DNA from: JARRKU01 sp963675565
Lineage (GTDB): Bacteria > Desulfobacterota > Desulfobacteria > Desulfobacterales > Desulfosarcinaceae
DNA: 64,000 nucleotides
Reading direction: 5' to 3'
NCBI GenBank assembly: GCA_963675565.2
Contig: CAXXYD010000004.1
Span: 992,001 to 1,056,000, forward strand
In this document: positions 32,851 to 44,761 of the stretch, in pieces
Numbering within the stretch: the stretch's first letter is position 1
How the letters are laid out: every line of letters starts with the position of its first letter
Translations under genes and position numbers: made by a program
The notes under the pieces: generated by a model
Databases searched by the model: none
What the model was told of the DNA's origin: nothing
The model's input: only the letters and a program-made list of their open reading frames with translations

Positions 32851-33390
32851 ATGAATATCGATCGACTGATCAGAAACTTAAGCGAAGGTTGGTGCGAAGT
32901 ATCCCGATACCAGGCAGTAGACCAGTTGCGCTGGCATCTTGATGATTCCACGGTGCTGATGGCCATGTGTTCCGCGGCCCTTAAAGAGGTCAGCACGCCT
33001 TTGCGCAAGTACATCGTCCGCGCCCTCCGTCCTGCCGGGCATACGGCCAACCCGCTTTTCGAGAAGGCCGCCGTCCAATGCACCTCGGCCACTATCCGCA
33101 AGAGGGCCTTCGAAAGCCTCAGCCTCATGGATTGCCGGACTGCGCGGTCGGCAGTGATTCAGGGACTCAACGACCCTGACCGTGACGTGCGAATGGCTGC
33201 CGCCCTCAATATAGATCTCTACAACGACCTCGTTTTCGCCTCGGCCGTGGAGGGCTTTTTTGAGAAAAACCGGTTCAGCCTTCTGAAAAAGAGCATAGAC
33301 GAATTTTTTGCCGGCCTGCTGGAAAAGGCGGAAATCAAGAAAAGATCTATCTACAGCGTGGGGCGACCCAGGCTGCAAAATGCTGTCTAG
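32851..33390 (+). CDS. HEAT-repeat protein
   Basis: 179 residues made of short paired helices typical of HEAT/PBS-lyase repeats: EVSRYQAVDQLRWHL, TPLRKYIVRALRPAG, ATIRKRAFESLSLMD and RDVRMAAALNI. Good AGGAGGA ribosome site. Such proteins act as scaffolds or in phycobilin-lyase-like roles; no specific partner is visible. Codon use and GC are like the normal chromosome again, unlike the preceding region. Confidence 0.75.
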   Translation: MNIDRLIRNLSEGWCEVSRYQAVDQLRWHLDDSTVLMAMCSAALKEVSTPLRKYIVRALRPAGHTANPLFEKAAVQCTSATIRKRAFESLSLMDCRTARSAVIQGLNDPDRDVRMAAALNIDLYNDLVFASAVEGFFEKNRFSLLKKSIDEFFAGLLEKAEIKKRSIYSVGRPRLQNAV

Positions 33391-33561
33391 CATGGTCTCG
33401 ATTGGTCGTTGAAACCTATTGCCGGGGATCTGATTCCGGCAGCCTGACACCGGCCGCAGCGCCGTCACGGCGGATTTCGGCCGCCCCCTGTAATCGAGCG
33501 TTCTTTTCCATAAGTCGAGTTGGAACAGTTCCGGGTGGAATCTGTGTTTTTGAAAGAAAGC

Positions 33562-33957
33562 TCACTTCAGGTGGGCGGCTGCAATCTGTTTAATGGTCAA
33601 CCAGGCGATATCGAAACCATCCTTTTGGCCGCCATCATCTATCGGCTCGGCATGTTGTTCAACCGTACCGGTGCTTTTATCCGCCCGCCGGTAGTCAATA
33701 ATAAAAGAGCCGGCATCTTCAACGATAAAACCATCCAGCTCGACCTCATCCAGAGCGGGGATCAATTTCCTGATCCGGACAAGCTCTTTTTTGCTCAGCG
33801 TTCCGGATCTTGTTTCGGTGGATTCGCCGGTTGTTTCGCGCCAACTCATTTTTGCATATTCGAAACTGCCGTCGGCCTTGACGCAAAAACGCCACCAGCT
33901 GGGCTCGGCGGTAAAACCGGGTGCTGTTTTTGCAATCAGGATCTCATCTGCTTTCAT
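33562..33957 (-). CDS. Hypothetical protein
   Basis: 131 residues, no signal peptide or membrane segment. Contains SWWRFCVKADGSFEYAKMSW and TLSKKELVRIRKLIPALDEVEL, then FIIDYRRADKSTGTVEQHAEPIDDGG. Not recognised. Codon composition fits the chromosome. Convergent with the HEAT-repeat gene; no operon partners. Confidence 0.6.
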   Translation of the reverse strand: MKADEILIAKTAPGFTAEPSWWRFCVKADGSFEYAKMSWRETTGESTETRSGTLSKKELVRIRKLIPALDEVELDGFIVEDAGSFIIDYRRADKSTGTVEQHAEPIDDGGQKDGFDIAWLTIKQIAAAHLK

Positions 33958-34377
33958 ATGCTGCCCCTTGGTTAGTGCCCATCCAGAAGTGGCAGATTAA
34001 GGCACCTTCTGCTTCAATAAGGATCGGAATTATAGTTACAGGCGTATCATTTTTTTTGCGCCAGGTAGACAAAAATACTGAATTGGCCCAAACTGAAACC
34101 CTTGGAACCGCTGAGTCCTGGCACCTTCGAAACCCGTTATGCGAGCCCCCCATGACAGATACTGCACCCATCGGTTCTCCTGCCAGCAGTCTGTTCCGCT
34201 ATAAACTCTCCGGCCCATCCGAGATAACGATGGATTTAGGCCAATTTAAGAATACGAATGAGCATATCAAAATAATCAAGAATTGTAATATTTATGCCAT
34301 CCTGATTTATTACCATCAGGCGTCAGACAGGCTGAAAAAAAATCAATATAACAGCTGACCGTGCCGGACAAGAATTT
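33958..34377. other. Gene-free stretch
   Basis: About 420 bases. Short open frames on both strands (33921 +, 33944 -, 34036 -) overlap each other and lack family features. AT content rises from about 34200. Nothing recognised. Confidence 0.4.
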
Positions 34378-34722
34378 TTGCCCTTGATTCACAATCAGAC
34401 CCGTTTTTTCGATATCTCTGTCTCACCTGCGGAAAGTCCGGAAAACAAAAAAATACAATTTGAACTGCACCCTGAATGGGTCAGGCAAATCACTAAAAAC
34501 GTCAACCACCCGGTTGCTTTAATCCAAAAAGAGCTATCCCGATTAAACATCGAGCATTCCGATAAACTTCTGTTTTATAAAACTGTTTCAAACAGCCCGG
34601 TGCAAATCGGATTTAAAGGCTACCGGATCGGCAAGTGGAATAGTCGAGAGGGTAAAATTACTCCGGTTAACAATCCTTCAAATATGGAATTTTCTACATG
34701 GGCGAATCATAGGAATCGATGA
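34378..34722 (+). CDS. Short hypothetical, possibly a gene remnant
   Basis: 114 codons beginning at TTG with no convincing ribosome site. Content: FFDISVSPAESPENKKIQFELHPEWVRQITKNV and FYKTVSNSPVQIGFKGYRIGKWNSREGKITP. Not recognised. The bases after it (34723-34870) keep open short coding-like stretches in other frames, so this may be part of a broken larger gene. Confidence 0.3.
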   Translation: MPLIHNQTRFFDISVSPAESPENKKIQFELHPEWVRQITKNVNHPVALIQKELSRLNIEHSDKLLFYKTVSNSPVQIGFKGYRIGKWNSREGKITPVNNPSNMEFSTWANHRNR

Positions 34723-34918
34723 GATCATCGCGCATCGCCGCGGCATGGTCTTGAAGCTGCCTCTATCGGCCATGGATCGCATCACCTCTCAATTGGCTGA
34801 AGAAGCGCCCAAGGGCCGGTGATGCCTGCCCGATGTCCGCCAGGTGGTGGACGAATGCATCCGGGATCTTGAAACATCCTGAAATCCCCGGAATAGGAAA
34901 AGCCGGCCGTTTTGCTTT

Positions 34919-36235
34919 CTATGATGCCCAATCCAGGCGATGGTGACTGGCGATCTCCCTGGTGTGGGCTTTACCGACGCCGGCCTGATGGGCGAAACGC
35001 GGCCATTGCTTGACGGCGTCGATCACCTGGCTCAGAATCCGCCGGGGCCTGGGGATGCTGATGGCGTCGCCCAAAGTAATCAGGTCCGCCTGGCTGAAGC
35101 GGTCCCGCTTGCCGTTGATGGTCATCTGATGCTGGCTGGTCCATTGGCCCGCCGGGTTATGGGCATAGATCACGTCAAAGGCCGGCGACAATCTCCAGTG
35201 CCCTTGCCGGTCCATCAAGAAAGCGATGTTCTTGGTGTGGTCGTCCTGATTGCGGGCGATGACGTTAAAGAGCATGCGCCGGTATTGCTCAACGGCATCG
35301 GCGTGGCTTAACCGCAACCGACGCATCACGGCAAATGCCTGTTCGTAGCTGGTGGCGCCGGGACGGTTGAAATCAAAATGGGCAACGCCGCACAGGGACT
35401 GCATGTGGATTTTCCGGCCGTCGAGACGGTCGAAGCGCCGGGTTAAAAAGTGGGCCCGCCCGTTTTCCTCCAGTAAGCGGCAGGGCATCATGTCAATTCC
35501 GGCGGCCCGGGCCATGAGATGATAGGCGTACTCGATGCGGCCGAATCCTTTAGGGTCACCCAGTTCCAGATCGCTGACCCCGTCAAATTTTATGACCCAG
35601 CAGTCATAGCCCTCCGGCACATCGGTTTGGCCTGATATCACTTTGCCTTCGCCATTGATAGCGATAACGGCTTTGGGGCGTGCCCCGCCCGCCGATGTGC
35701 CCACCCTCAGGATATCCATGATGGCCTCGGTGTTCTGTTTTTCGCAATCGCCCAGGGTGACATCCAGGCGCGTGCGACGGGCCATGATGTGCTGGGCCAG
35801 ATCCACGAGTTCGGATACGGCCACCGGCACCGGCCGGTCGAATTGCCGGTTGATGGGGGGAGCGAACTCCAGGGCCCCCATGCCGCGCCGGCCGGTGTAG
35901 CACAGCCGCTCCACCGGGCTGAATCCGGAGGGGTCCCGGCCGCTGCGGGCCAGCCATGCGGCGATGATGCTGTTGCCGAATTTGTCGGGAAGCGAATCGG
36001 CCAGCAGGCCGGGCAAACCCCTGAAGGTATCCGGGTTCAGGCCCGGAAATGCAAACAGGCCGTCGCCCTTGCGGGCGGCTTCCAGGCTCATGTGCACAGG
36101 GGAAATATCGATCCCCCGCCGCAAAAACGCCGGATCATATTCGAAAACGGCGTATTGGCGGTCCGCCAGCCAGGAAACGGCGCCCACATCGGCGCCCCAC
36201 AGCTTGACCATGGCGGTATGCACGCGCTCTACCAT
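34919..36235 (-). CDS. hipA: HipA-type serine/threonine kinase toxin
   Basis: 438 residues. An N-terminal HipA domain (VKLWGADVGAVSWL) is followed by the kinase core: TSAGGARPKAVIAI (P-loop-like), CWVIKFDG, FLTRRFDR, the catalytic loop NVIARNQDDHTKNIAFL, and SPAFDVIY in the position of the metal-binding Asp. HipA kinases phosphorylate aminoacyl-tRNA synthetases or related targets and arrest growth. All catalytic residues are present. It overlaps hipB by 7 bases (hipB first), the standard type II toxin-antitoxin layout. GC content is like the flank, so acquisition is older than the neighbouring mobile DNA. Confidence 0.92.
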   Translation of the reverse strand: MVERVHTAMVKLWGADVGAVSWLADRQYAVFEYDPAFLRRGIDISPVHMSLEAARKGDGLFAFPGLNPDTFRGLPGLLADSLPDKFGNSIIAAWLARSGRDPSGFSPVERLCYTGRRGMGALEFAPPINRQFDRPVPVAVSELVDLAQHIMARRTRLDVTLGDCEKQNTEAIMDILRVGTSAGGARPKAVIAINGEGKVISGQTDVPEGYDCWVIKFDGVSDLELGDPKGFGRIEYAYHLMARAAGIDMMPCRLLEENGRAHFLTRRFDRLDGRKIHMQSLCGVAHFDFNRPGATSYEQAFAVMRRLRLSHADAVEQYRRMLFNVIARNQDDHTKNIAFLMDRQGHWRLSPAFDVIYAHNPAGQWTSQHQMTINGKRDRFSQADLITLGDAISIPRPRRILSQVIDAVKQWPRFAHQAGVGKAHTREIASHHRLDWAS

Positions 36236-36561
36236 GTGACCTTTTCCTTTGGGGTGCGCCCGCCCCGTGTGCCGGAAGCGCGCTGGCGTTTTTTGCCCTG
36301 TTGCCTGGCCAACTGCAGCGGACTGATGGTGAGTTCGGGAACCAGCGTGTCCAATCCGTCCAGGGCGCCCAGGACGCGCAACACCGCGACAAGGGTGGTC
36401 AACTTGGCCTTGCCCGATTCAAGGGCCTTGATGGCATTCAGGGACAACGCCGTGGCATCGGCGATCTGCTGCTGGGTCAGGTTCCGGCGCAGGCGCAGGG
36501 ACTTCACGCGCCCGCCCAATTCAGCGACGATGCCTTTATCGGACATTGAATAAAAATCCAT
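36229..36561 (-). CDS. hipB: HipB-type antitoxin, XRE family
   Basis: 110 residues. The helix-turn-helix is GGRVKSLRLRRNLTQQQIADATALSLNAIKALESGKAKLTTLVAVLRVLGALDGLDTLVPE. The C-terminal tail is basic and rich in Arg and Lys. Start at 36561 has AAGGTC six bases upstream; an internal ATG at 36546 is possible. It binds HipA and represses the hipBA promoter. The AT-rich 80 bases upstream should hold the operator, but no clear palindrome was seen. Confidence 0.9.
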   Translation of the reverse strand: MDFYSMSDKGIVAELGGRVKSLRLRRNLTQQQIADATALSLNAIKALESGKAKLTTLVAVLRVLGALDGLDTLVPELTISPLQLARQQGKKRQRASGTRGGRTPKEKVTW

Positions 36562-36790
36562 AACAGACCTTTTTTAAAGATTTAACGGCTATATTCGTCT
36601 TTAATATGCCTATTTTAATCTATTAAATATAATGTCATGGAATGTGTCAATAGATATTTTCAATAAATCACGGCATTGCGTGCGTCTCCGGCCCGTTCAC
36701 GGCATCAGGCGGATGGCTGAAAGCCGAAAGTCGGGTTTCGAGATCCGGGTCCGGGAAACCGGTTATGGAAAGGCATCGGTAAAGGGCGGG

Positions 36791-37564
36791 TCAGTCCAGG
36801 ATCAGCCTTTGGGGATCGCATTTTTCCCTCAGGATTTTCAATTCGGCGGCAGTGGGCGGTTCGGCCTGCGTTGCCCGCGAAACATCGACGGTAAACTGCA
36901 TGTTGTCCAATATACTTTCGGGGGTGACGCCTGGATAGTACTGGTCCAGAAACATTTCGCCGCTATCCGGATCCATGCGCATCACCGCCATATTGGTAAT
37001 GACCACATTCACTCCACCGGGCCGCAAACCGGCGGCTTCCCGGGCACCGCGGCCGGTCAGCCGGCCGGGACTGGTGAGGTAGTCCAGTTTTTTAACGAAC
37101 TTGCGCTTTTCATGCTGCATGAAAGCGATGCAGCGCGGCACGAAGGAGGCCACATCGCACCCCCCGCCGCTGCCTGAAAATCGGGTGATGGGCCGATTGT
37201 AATCCCCGATGGCGGTGGTGTTGAGGTTACCGTAGCGGTCGATCTGGGCGGCGCCCAGTATGGCGATGACCTTGTCGCCGGTGATCCGGTTCTGCATGGT
37301 GGCAAACGCCTCCAGCAGACCGCTGTTGGAAGCCGCCCCGTACATGACCCGGGAATCGGCCACCGCCAGAGGCAGCTCTTCCACGAGGGAATCCATGGCA
37401 CCGGTTTCGAAAAAGAGCACACTGTCAGGGGCGTTGATATTCTTGGCTGCCGTCGCGGCCAGCATTGAAATGCCGGTGCCGGCAAATACAATGTCGCCGT
37501 TTTTGATTTCGCGCGCAGCCATGATAGCCATCATTTCGCGCAGCGAATAGTCCTGTGACTGCAT
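36791..37564 (-). CDS. CoA-transferase beta subunit (glutaconate CoA-transferase type)
   Basis: 257 residues. DIVFAGTGISMLAATAAKNINAPDSVLFFETGAMDS near the N-terminus holds the likely catalytic Glu (FFETGAM); ILGAAQIDRYGNLNTTAIG and GGGCDVASF are typical of family I CoA-transferase beta chains. The pair moves CoA between acetyl-CoA or similar and a dicarboxylic or 3-oxo acid. It is the second gene of a two-gene operon, 2 bases after the alpha gene. Similarity of plan to GctB is from memory; substrate is not proven. Confidence 0.85.
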   Translation of the reverse strand: MQSQDYSLREMMAIMAAREIKNGDIVFAGTGISMLAATAAKNINAPDSVLFFETGAMDSLVEELPLAVADSRVMYGAASNSGLLEAFATMQNRITGDKVIAILGAAQIDRYGNLNTTAIGDYNRPITRFSGSGGGCDVASFVPRCIAFMQHEKRKFVKKLDYLTSPGRLTGRGAREAAGLRPGGVNVVITNMAVMRMDPDSGEMFLDQYYPGVTPESILDNMQFTVDVSRATQAEPPTAAELKILREKCDPQRLILD

Positions 37565-37566
37565 GC

Positions 37567-38544
37567 TCAGCCTCTTTTCATGTTGGTGGCATATCCGGTG
37601 CGGGGGTCGGCCTTGATCGCCGCCAGCCGGTCCTGTCCGATGAGATCCAGAAGCGCCTGGTGATTGCCCACCCCATAAAGGTGCCGGTCCTGAAACAATT
37701 TGAATTTGGCATCATCCCTGGCTGCGTCGGCGTAAGCGCGCAGGTAGACGGCGTCGTAGTCGTAATGGCCGTACACGGCTGTGGGATACCCGCCGTACGG
37801 CACGTGGCAGACGGCCGAAACATGGATGAAGGGGATCTGGTTGCGCTCCGGACACTCCCTGAGATCCCCGGTGGCAACCAGTTCTTCACAGGTTGCCACC
37901 ACGTGCCGGGAGGCCTTGGCCTGCTCCACATCGGCAAAGGTCAGGCCGTGGATACGGCAAGTCCCCATGGTATCGGCCTTCTGCACGTGGATAAAAGTCA
38001 CGTCGGGGTTGATGGCCGGCACCAGCAGCACCTTGCCGGCACCGCCCCACCCGCCGAAGGGGTTGTCCATGACCACCAGTTTGTCATCCGCCATTTTGGG
38101 ATCGGCCTGCCGCATCTGCTTTGGAAACCCCCACCTGGTGGCAATATCGGATCCCAATCCAGACAATGTCGGCATAAACGGTACACCCATGGCCCCGGCC
38201 AGAAAGCGCAGGCTCATCATGAAATTGGAGTAGTCTTCAACCCGCAGCGTTCCGTTCTGGACCGCCTGACGAAACCGGATGCAGGTGGCCGCTGCCTTGC
38301 CGTTGCCGGCATAAGCGATCTCCAGTTTGTCCACACAGCCGGCGCCGATCAGCTCATCCACGCCGGTGCCGTTGGAGTGGGCATAGACATGCAGCCCTTT
38401 AAGCCCCTGACGGATGATCTCGTATACCGCCGCCATGGGATTGCGGTTCAGGGTGAATCCGCCTATGGAGATATGGGCGCCGTCGAACATGAATCGCCGG
38501 ACAGCCGTTTCGATGCTCATGACTTTGCGGGTGTCGCCGTTCAT
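37567..38544 (-). CDS. CoA-transferase alpha subunit (glutaconate CoA-transferase type)
   Basis: 325 residues, start MNGDTRKVMSIETAVRRFMFDGAHISIGGFTLNRNPMAAVYEIIRQG. The GGF glycine loop and RNP region are typical of the alpha chain, as are LVVMDNPFGGWGGAGKVLLVPAINPDVTFIHVQKAD and the longer C-terminus found in GctA-type proteins. Together with the beta gene it forms an active dimer or tetramer. If it acts on glutarate or glutaconate it would feed the dehydrogenase encoded at 9048, but that link is inferred from function, not position. Confidence 0.85.
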   Translation of the reverse strand: MNGDTRKVMSIETAVRRFMFDGAHISIGGFTLNRNPMAAVYEIIRQGLKGLHVYAHSNGTGVDELIGAGCVDKLEIAYAGNGKAAATCIRFRQAVQNGTLRVEDYSNFMMSLRFLAGAMGVPFMPTLSGLGSDIATRWGFPKQMRQADPKMADDKLVVMDNPFGGWGGAGKVLLVPAINPDVTFIHVQKADTMGTCRIHGLTFADVEQAKASRHVVATCEELVATGDLRECPERNQIPFIHVSAVCHVPYGGYPTAVYGHYDYDAVYLRAYADAARDDAKFKLFQDRHLYGVGNHQALLDLIGQDRLAAIKADPRTGYATNMKRG

Positions 38545-38731
38545 CGGGTTTCCTTATGCACCTTTCCAGACAGTGGTTTTTCGATAGTCCCGCCGGTGGC
38601 GCCGGGCGTACAGATCATGTAGGTTATCCATAAGCTTTTACCATCTTTTGCTTTGCAGCGTTTGTCAAGCCTTGGAATCAGCGGAAACGCAAATGTTGGA
38701 CAGGCGGGGTGTTTTGGATGTTCGCGATGGG

Positions 38732-39661
38732 TCAGACAATCGTTTCGGGAGTGGACCGGACATCTTGCACACAGTTGCGGCCTGCCTTTTTGGCCCGGTA
38801 GAGCGCGTCGTCCGCGGCACGAATCATTTCATCCACCGATGACTTGCCATCCCAGGCCACAATACCCTGGCTCGCCGTAACCGCTATTTCCAACTGGTCG
38901 ACGCACACTTTTGTGCCGCTGATGCGCTGTCGGATCCGCTCGCTTATGGTGATAATATCCGCGGCACAGGCCCCGGGAACGACCACCAGGAATTCTTCGC
39001 CACCGAATCGTCCCAGCAAATCATAAGGCCGGATCACCGCATTGATGCGGTTGACAATTTCTTTGAGCACGGCGTCTCCGGCGGAATGGCCGTAGGTGTC
39101 ATTTATTTTCTTGAAATGGTCGATATCCAGCATGGACAGGGCAAATGAGGCTTTCGACCGCAGACTTCTGGAGCACTCTTTGGCAATCAACGGCATCAAT
39201 GCGCGACGATTCAAGATTCCGGTCAGCGGATCGGTCCGGCTTTGCAGAAGCAGTTCCTTTTTGACCGCGTAAAGCTCGCTCTGTAAATCGACAATTCGCT
39301 GACCCGCACGGATGCGCACGCGCAATTCATTGTGGTCAAACGGTTTGACCACATAATCGTCAGCTCCGGCATCCATACCCATGATGATGTCTTCTTTTGA
39401 TCCTTTGGCCGTCAATAAAATCACATACGTATAAGCTGTTTCGGGATTGCTGATACGGCGCAGGCGGGTACATATCTCGATCCCCTCCATACCCGGCATC
39501 ACCCAGTCCAGGATCACCAGTTTGGGGGCATCGGGGCGTTGAAGCACCTGCCAGGCAGCGGTTCCATCGGCCACGGCAATGACAGTGTAACCCAATCGGG
39601 TCAACACGACATTCAGAATGTTGCGGGATGTCCTATCGTCTTCGGCGATCAGAATTTGCAT
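38732..39661 (-). CDS. Response regulator with diguanylate cyclase output (PleD-like)
   Basis: 309 residues. Receiver domain (1-125) with phospho-acceptor Asp in VILDWVMPGMEG and Lys in VVKPFD; GGDEF domain (about 150-300) with active-site GGEEF and an intact inhibitory RPYD (RxxD) five residues before it. It should make cyclic di-GMP when phosphorylated. The gene lies 21 bases after the hybrid kinase on the same strand, so it is the likely partner of that kinase's Hpt domain. Confidence 0.93.
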   Translation of the reverse strand: MQILIAEDDRTSRNILNVVLTRLGYTVIAVADGTAAWQVLQRPDAPKLVILDWVMPGMEGIEICTRLRRISNPETAYTYVILLTAKGSKEDIIMGMDAGADDYVVKPFDHNELRVRIRAGQRIVDLQSELYAVKKELLLQSRTDPLTGILNRRALMPLIAKECSRSLRSKASFALSMLDIDHFKKINDTYGHSAGDAVLKEIVNRINAVIRPYDLLGRFGGEEFLVVVPGACAADIITISERIRQRISGTKVCVDQLEIAVTASQGIVAWDGKSSVDEMIRAADDALYRAKKAGRNCVQDVRSTPETIV

Positions 39662-39682
39662 GGGCTTTGCCCTATCACTTCT

Positions 39683-42454
<2,772 letters not shown>

Positions 42455-42468
42455 TTTGTCTGCCCCCC

Positions 42469-43347
42469 CTACTTTTCGAATACCAGAAGCAACGGTTCGC
42501 TTATATCGCCACTGCCAAAATCGGGCGTCTGCAACATCGGGTCCGGCATTCTGCCCGCAATCTCATACCTGGACACCCCGAAAAGAAACCGGCCCGAGGT
42601 TTCAAACTGGATATCGTCATCATGGCCGGTTTTCAATTTCCGGCTGAACTCGATGGTCCATTGATGATTTGCCCATAGCCCCCTGGCCTGAATGTCCGAT
42701 CGACTGCCTGTCGGCTGCCGGTTTTGGAATTGGCCGATGGTATCGCCGTGATAGTTCAGATAAACCATCGGCCGGTAGGCCGATTCACCGTAGTCCCCGC
42801 GGCGTTTAAGAAAAGCGGATTTCCCCGACCGGGTCGTGACTTGCCGGGTTTTGGGTGTCCGGGTAAAGGTCTGCGACTGGTTTTTATCGTCCGCATACCC
42901 CGCGGGATCGGTACGGCAGGCTTTCCAATACCAGATATCTGCCGTGTATTCTTCATCCGACCGGATACTCAGATCGATCTGATTGCCCGACATGCTCCAT
43001 TTGAAAACAAAGGTATCCTCACGCTGGGGGCCGACTTCATACATTTCCAGATCTCGATTCCAGATCCACGGCTTTTGTGCCCTGGATTCATCCTGGTCCG
43101 CATACTGAACCAGAAAAAATATCCGGTCTCCTGCATAAACGGCCCGCAAGGTAATATCGAGGCCGCTGACCGCATCGCGGGTCACGCAGGGTCGCGATCG
43201 ACGCCATTCCGGATCATCCCCCCGGCCGTCGATGGCCGGCGCACCGGAAACCTTGACGGCGACTATTTGCTGGCCGGCCGCCGCCGGCTCGCGGACGGCC
43301 AATAATATACAAACGATAGTCAAACATGCGGCCAGCAGCTTATTCAT
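42469..43347 (-). CDS. Exported protein with ethylbenzene-dehydrogenase-type haem-binding domain
   Basis: 292 residues with a signal peptide (MNKLLAACLTIVCILLAVREPAAAG). The mature part resembles the EB_dh/cytochrome b-binding domain: VKVSGAPAIDGRGDDPEWRR at the start, WNRDLEMYE, DIWYWKACRTDPAGYADD in the middle, and WTIEFSRKLKTG...FLFGVSRYE near the end. Such domains bind haem b in the periplasm. Followed within 14 bases by the hybrid kinase, so it may be the redox- or gas-sensing partner of the kinase. The haem ligands were not identified individually. Confidence 0.75.
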   Translation of the reverse strand: MNKLLAACLTIVCILLAVREPAAAGQQIVAVKVSGAPAIDGRGDDPEWRRSRPCVTRDAVSGLDITLRAVYAGDRIFFLVQYADQDESRAQKPWIWNRDLEMYEVGPQREDTFVFKWSMSGNQIDLSIRSDEEYTADIWYWKACRTDPAGYADDKNQSQTFTRTPKTRQVTTRSGKSAFLKRRGDYGESAYRPMVYLNYHGDTIGQFQNRQPTGSRSDIQARGLWANHQWTIEFSRKLKTGHDDDIQFETSGRFLFGVSRYEIAGRMPDPMLQTPDFGSGDISEPLLLVFEK

Positions 43348-43601
43348 ATTTACGCCCCGAACCTCAAAAAAATATCCATTGGCCGAACCCGGCCGGCCGA
43401 AACTTGATTTGAAGGCTATACTGGTTATCGGTACAGGGGTCTGAAACTTGAGGCGGTTATCTGGGAATTAGCGTCGGCAAGCGGCCTTGATCTGCAAAGC
43501 GAAAATTTGAAGGGGCTGTTTCGGCGGACGCCGGAAATTTAATGGCGTGATGCGCGAAAAAGAGACCCGAAAAACAGGTGATATCGATACCTGGCCCCGG
43601 C

Positions 43602-44492
43602 TCAGCGACGCGCCATCATCCCCCACAGCTGGGAAAGGAGCATGCCGGCCAGCATCAGCCCGCAACCCAGAAGCCCTCTGGCGGACAAGACTTCACCCAG
43701 CAGCAGCCATCCGCCCAGGGCGGCGAACACGGCTTCCAGACTTAAAATAATGGCGGCATGGGCCGGATGGGCATTTTTCTGGGCCACCACTTGCAGCGTA
43801 TAGGCGATGCCCACTGACGCCAGTCCGCCGTACAAAATAGGAACTGCCGCCTGCAAAATATCGGGCAGCCGGATCGTCTCGAAGACAACCGCCGTCAGCA
43901 GACTCAGGACCGAACAAACGGCAAACTGGCCAATGGCCAGACGGATCGCACTGGCCCGCGGAGAGAAATACCCGATGACCAGGACATGTCCGGCCCAGAA
44001 AAAGGCGCCCAGGATTTCAAGAAAATCGCCCCAGGCAATATTGAACTGGTCGGTTACGCTCAACAAGTAAAGACCCGCGGCGGCCAGGCCGGCTCCTGCC
44101 CATGCGCCATAGGAGCTATTCTGCCTGAAAAACAGCCCGATCAGGGGCACAATGACAACGTAAAGCCCGGTAATGAATCCTGCGTTGCCGGCGGTGGTGT
44201 AGACCAGGCCGACCTGTTGAAGTGAAGCTCCGGCAAAAAGGAACAAGCCGGCCAAGCCCCCCCCGCGCAAAGCGGGGGCCCACATATGGACCGGCGGCGG
44301 GTTGCCGTTTCTGCCGTTAAAATGAAAAAACAGCAGCGGCGTCAGGGACAGGCTCCCCAGGGCAAAGCGGATGCCGTTGAAGGTAAAGGGTCCCACGTGC
44401 TCCATTCCCACGCGCTGAGCCACAAAAGCGAACCCCCAAATGGCTGCGGTCAGCAACAAAAGCAAATCAGACTGAATTGTACGGCTTTCCAT
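43602..44492 (-). CDS. EamA/DMT-family transporter
   Basis: 296 residues with ten predicted membrane helices in two EamA repeats (GFAFVAQRVGMEHVGPFTFNGIRFALG in the first, LILSLEAVFAALGGWLLLGEVLSARGLLGCGLMLAGMLLSQL in the second). These inner-membrane proteins export or import small metabolites such as amino acids. Substrate unknown. It stands 269 bp downstream of the quinone-reductase-like gene on the same strand. Confidence 0.88.
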   Translation of the reverse strand: MESRTIQSDLLLLLTAAIWGFAFVAQRVGMEHVGPFTFNGIRFALGSLSLTPLLFFHFNGRNGNPPPVHMWAPALRGGGLAGLFLFAGASLQQVGLVYTTAGNAGFITGLYVVIVPLIGLFFRQNSSYGAWAGAGLAAAGLYLLSVTDQFNIAWGDFLEILGAFFWAGHVLVIGYFSPRASAIRLAIGQFAVCSVLSLLTAVVFETIRLPDILQAAVPILYGGLASVGIAYTLQVVAQKNAHPAHAAIILSLEAVFAALGGWLLLGEVLSARGLLGCGLMLAGMLLSQLWGMMARR

Positions 44493-44761
44493 AATCGATC
44501 CTTTTGCCAGTCAGAGGCGAACTTCAAGGATCCACACATGGCGCCGGCGATTCGCTCTGCTCAGTTTGAATGGGAACTTTAATTTTTTTAAACGGCAGGC
44601 ATCTTATCGTATGCCGCCCGCAAGTCAACAGGCATCCCCCGTCTCAGCAGTGTCCGGAGAAAGTAAAAAGCCCTCTGGGGGTACCCTGTTTATCTTGGGC
44701 CGGCCAATATCAGATATCAAAATCCGAAGCTCAAAAGAGGTCGGGGTTTTCCGCCTGCGCG

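Noticed and set aside
36562..36640. Operator palindrome for HipB
   Set aside because: The AT-rich stretch looked promising but no inverted repeat longer than chance could be defined.
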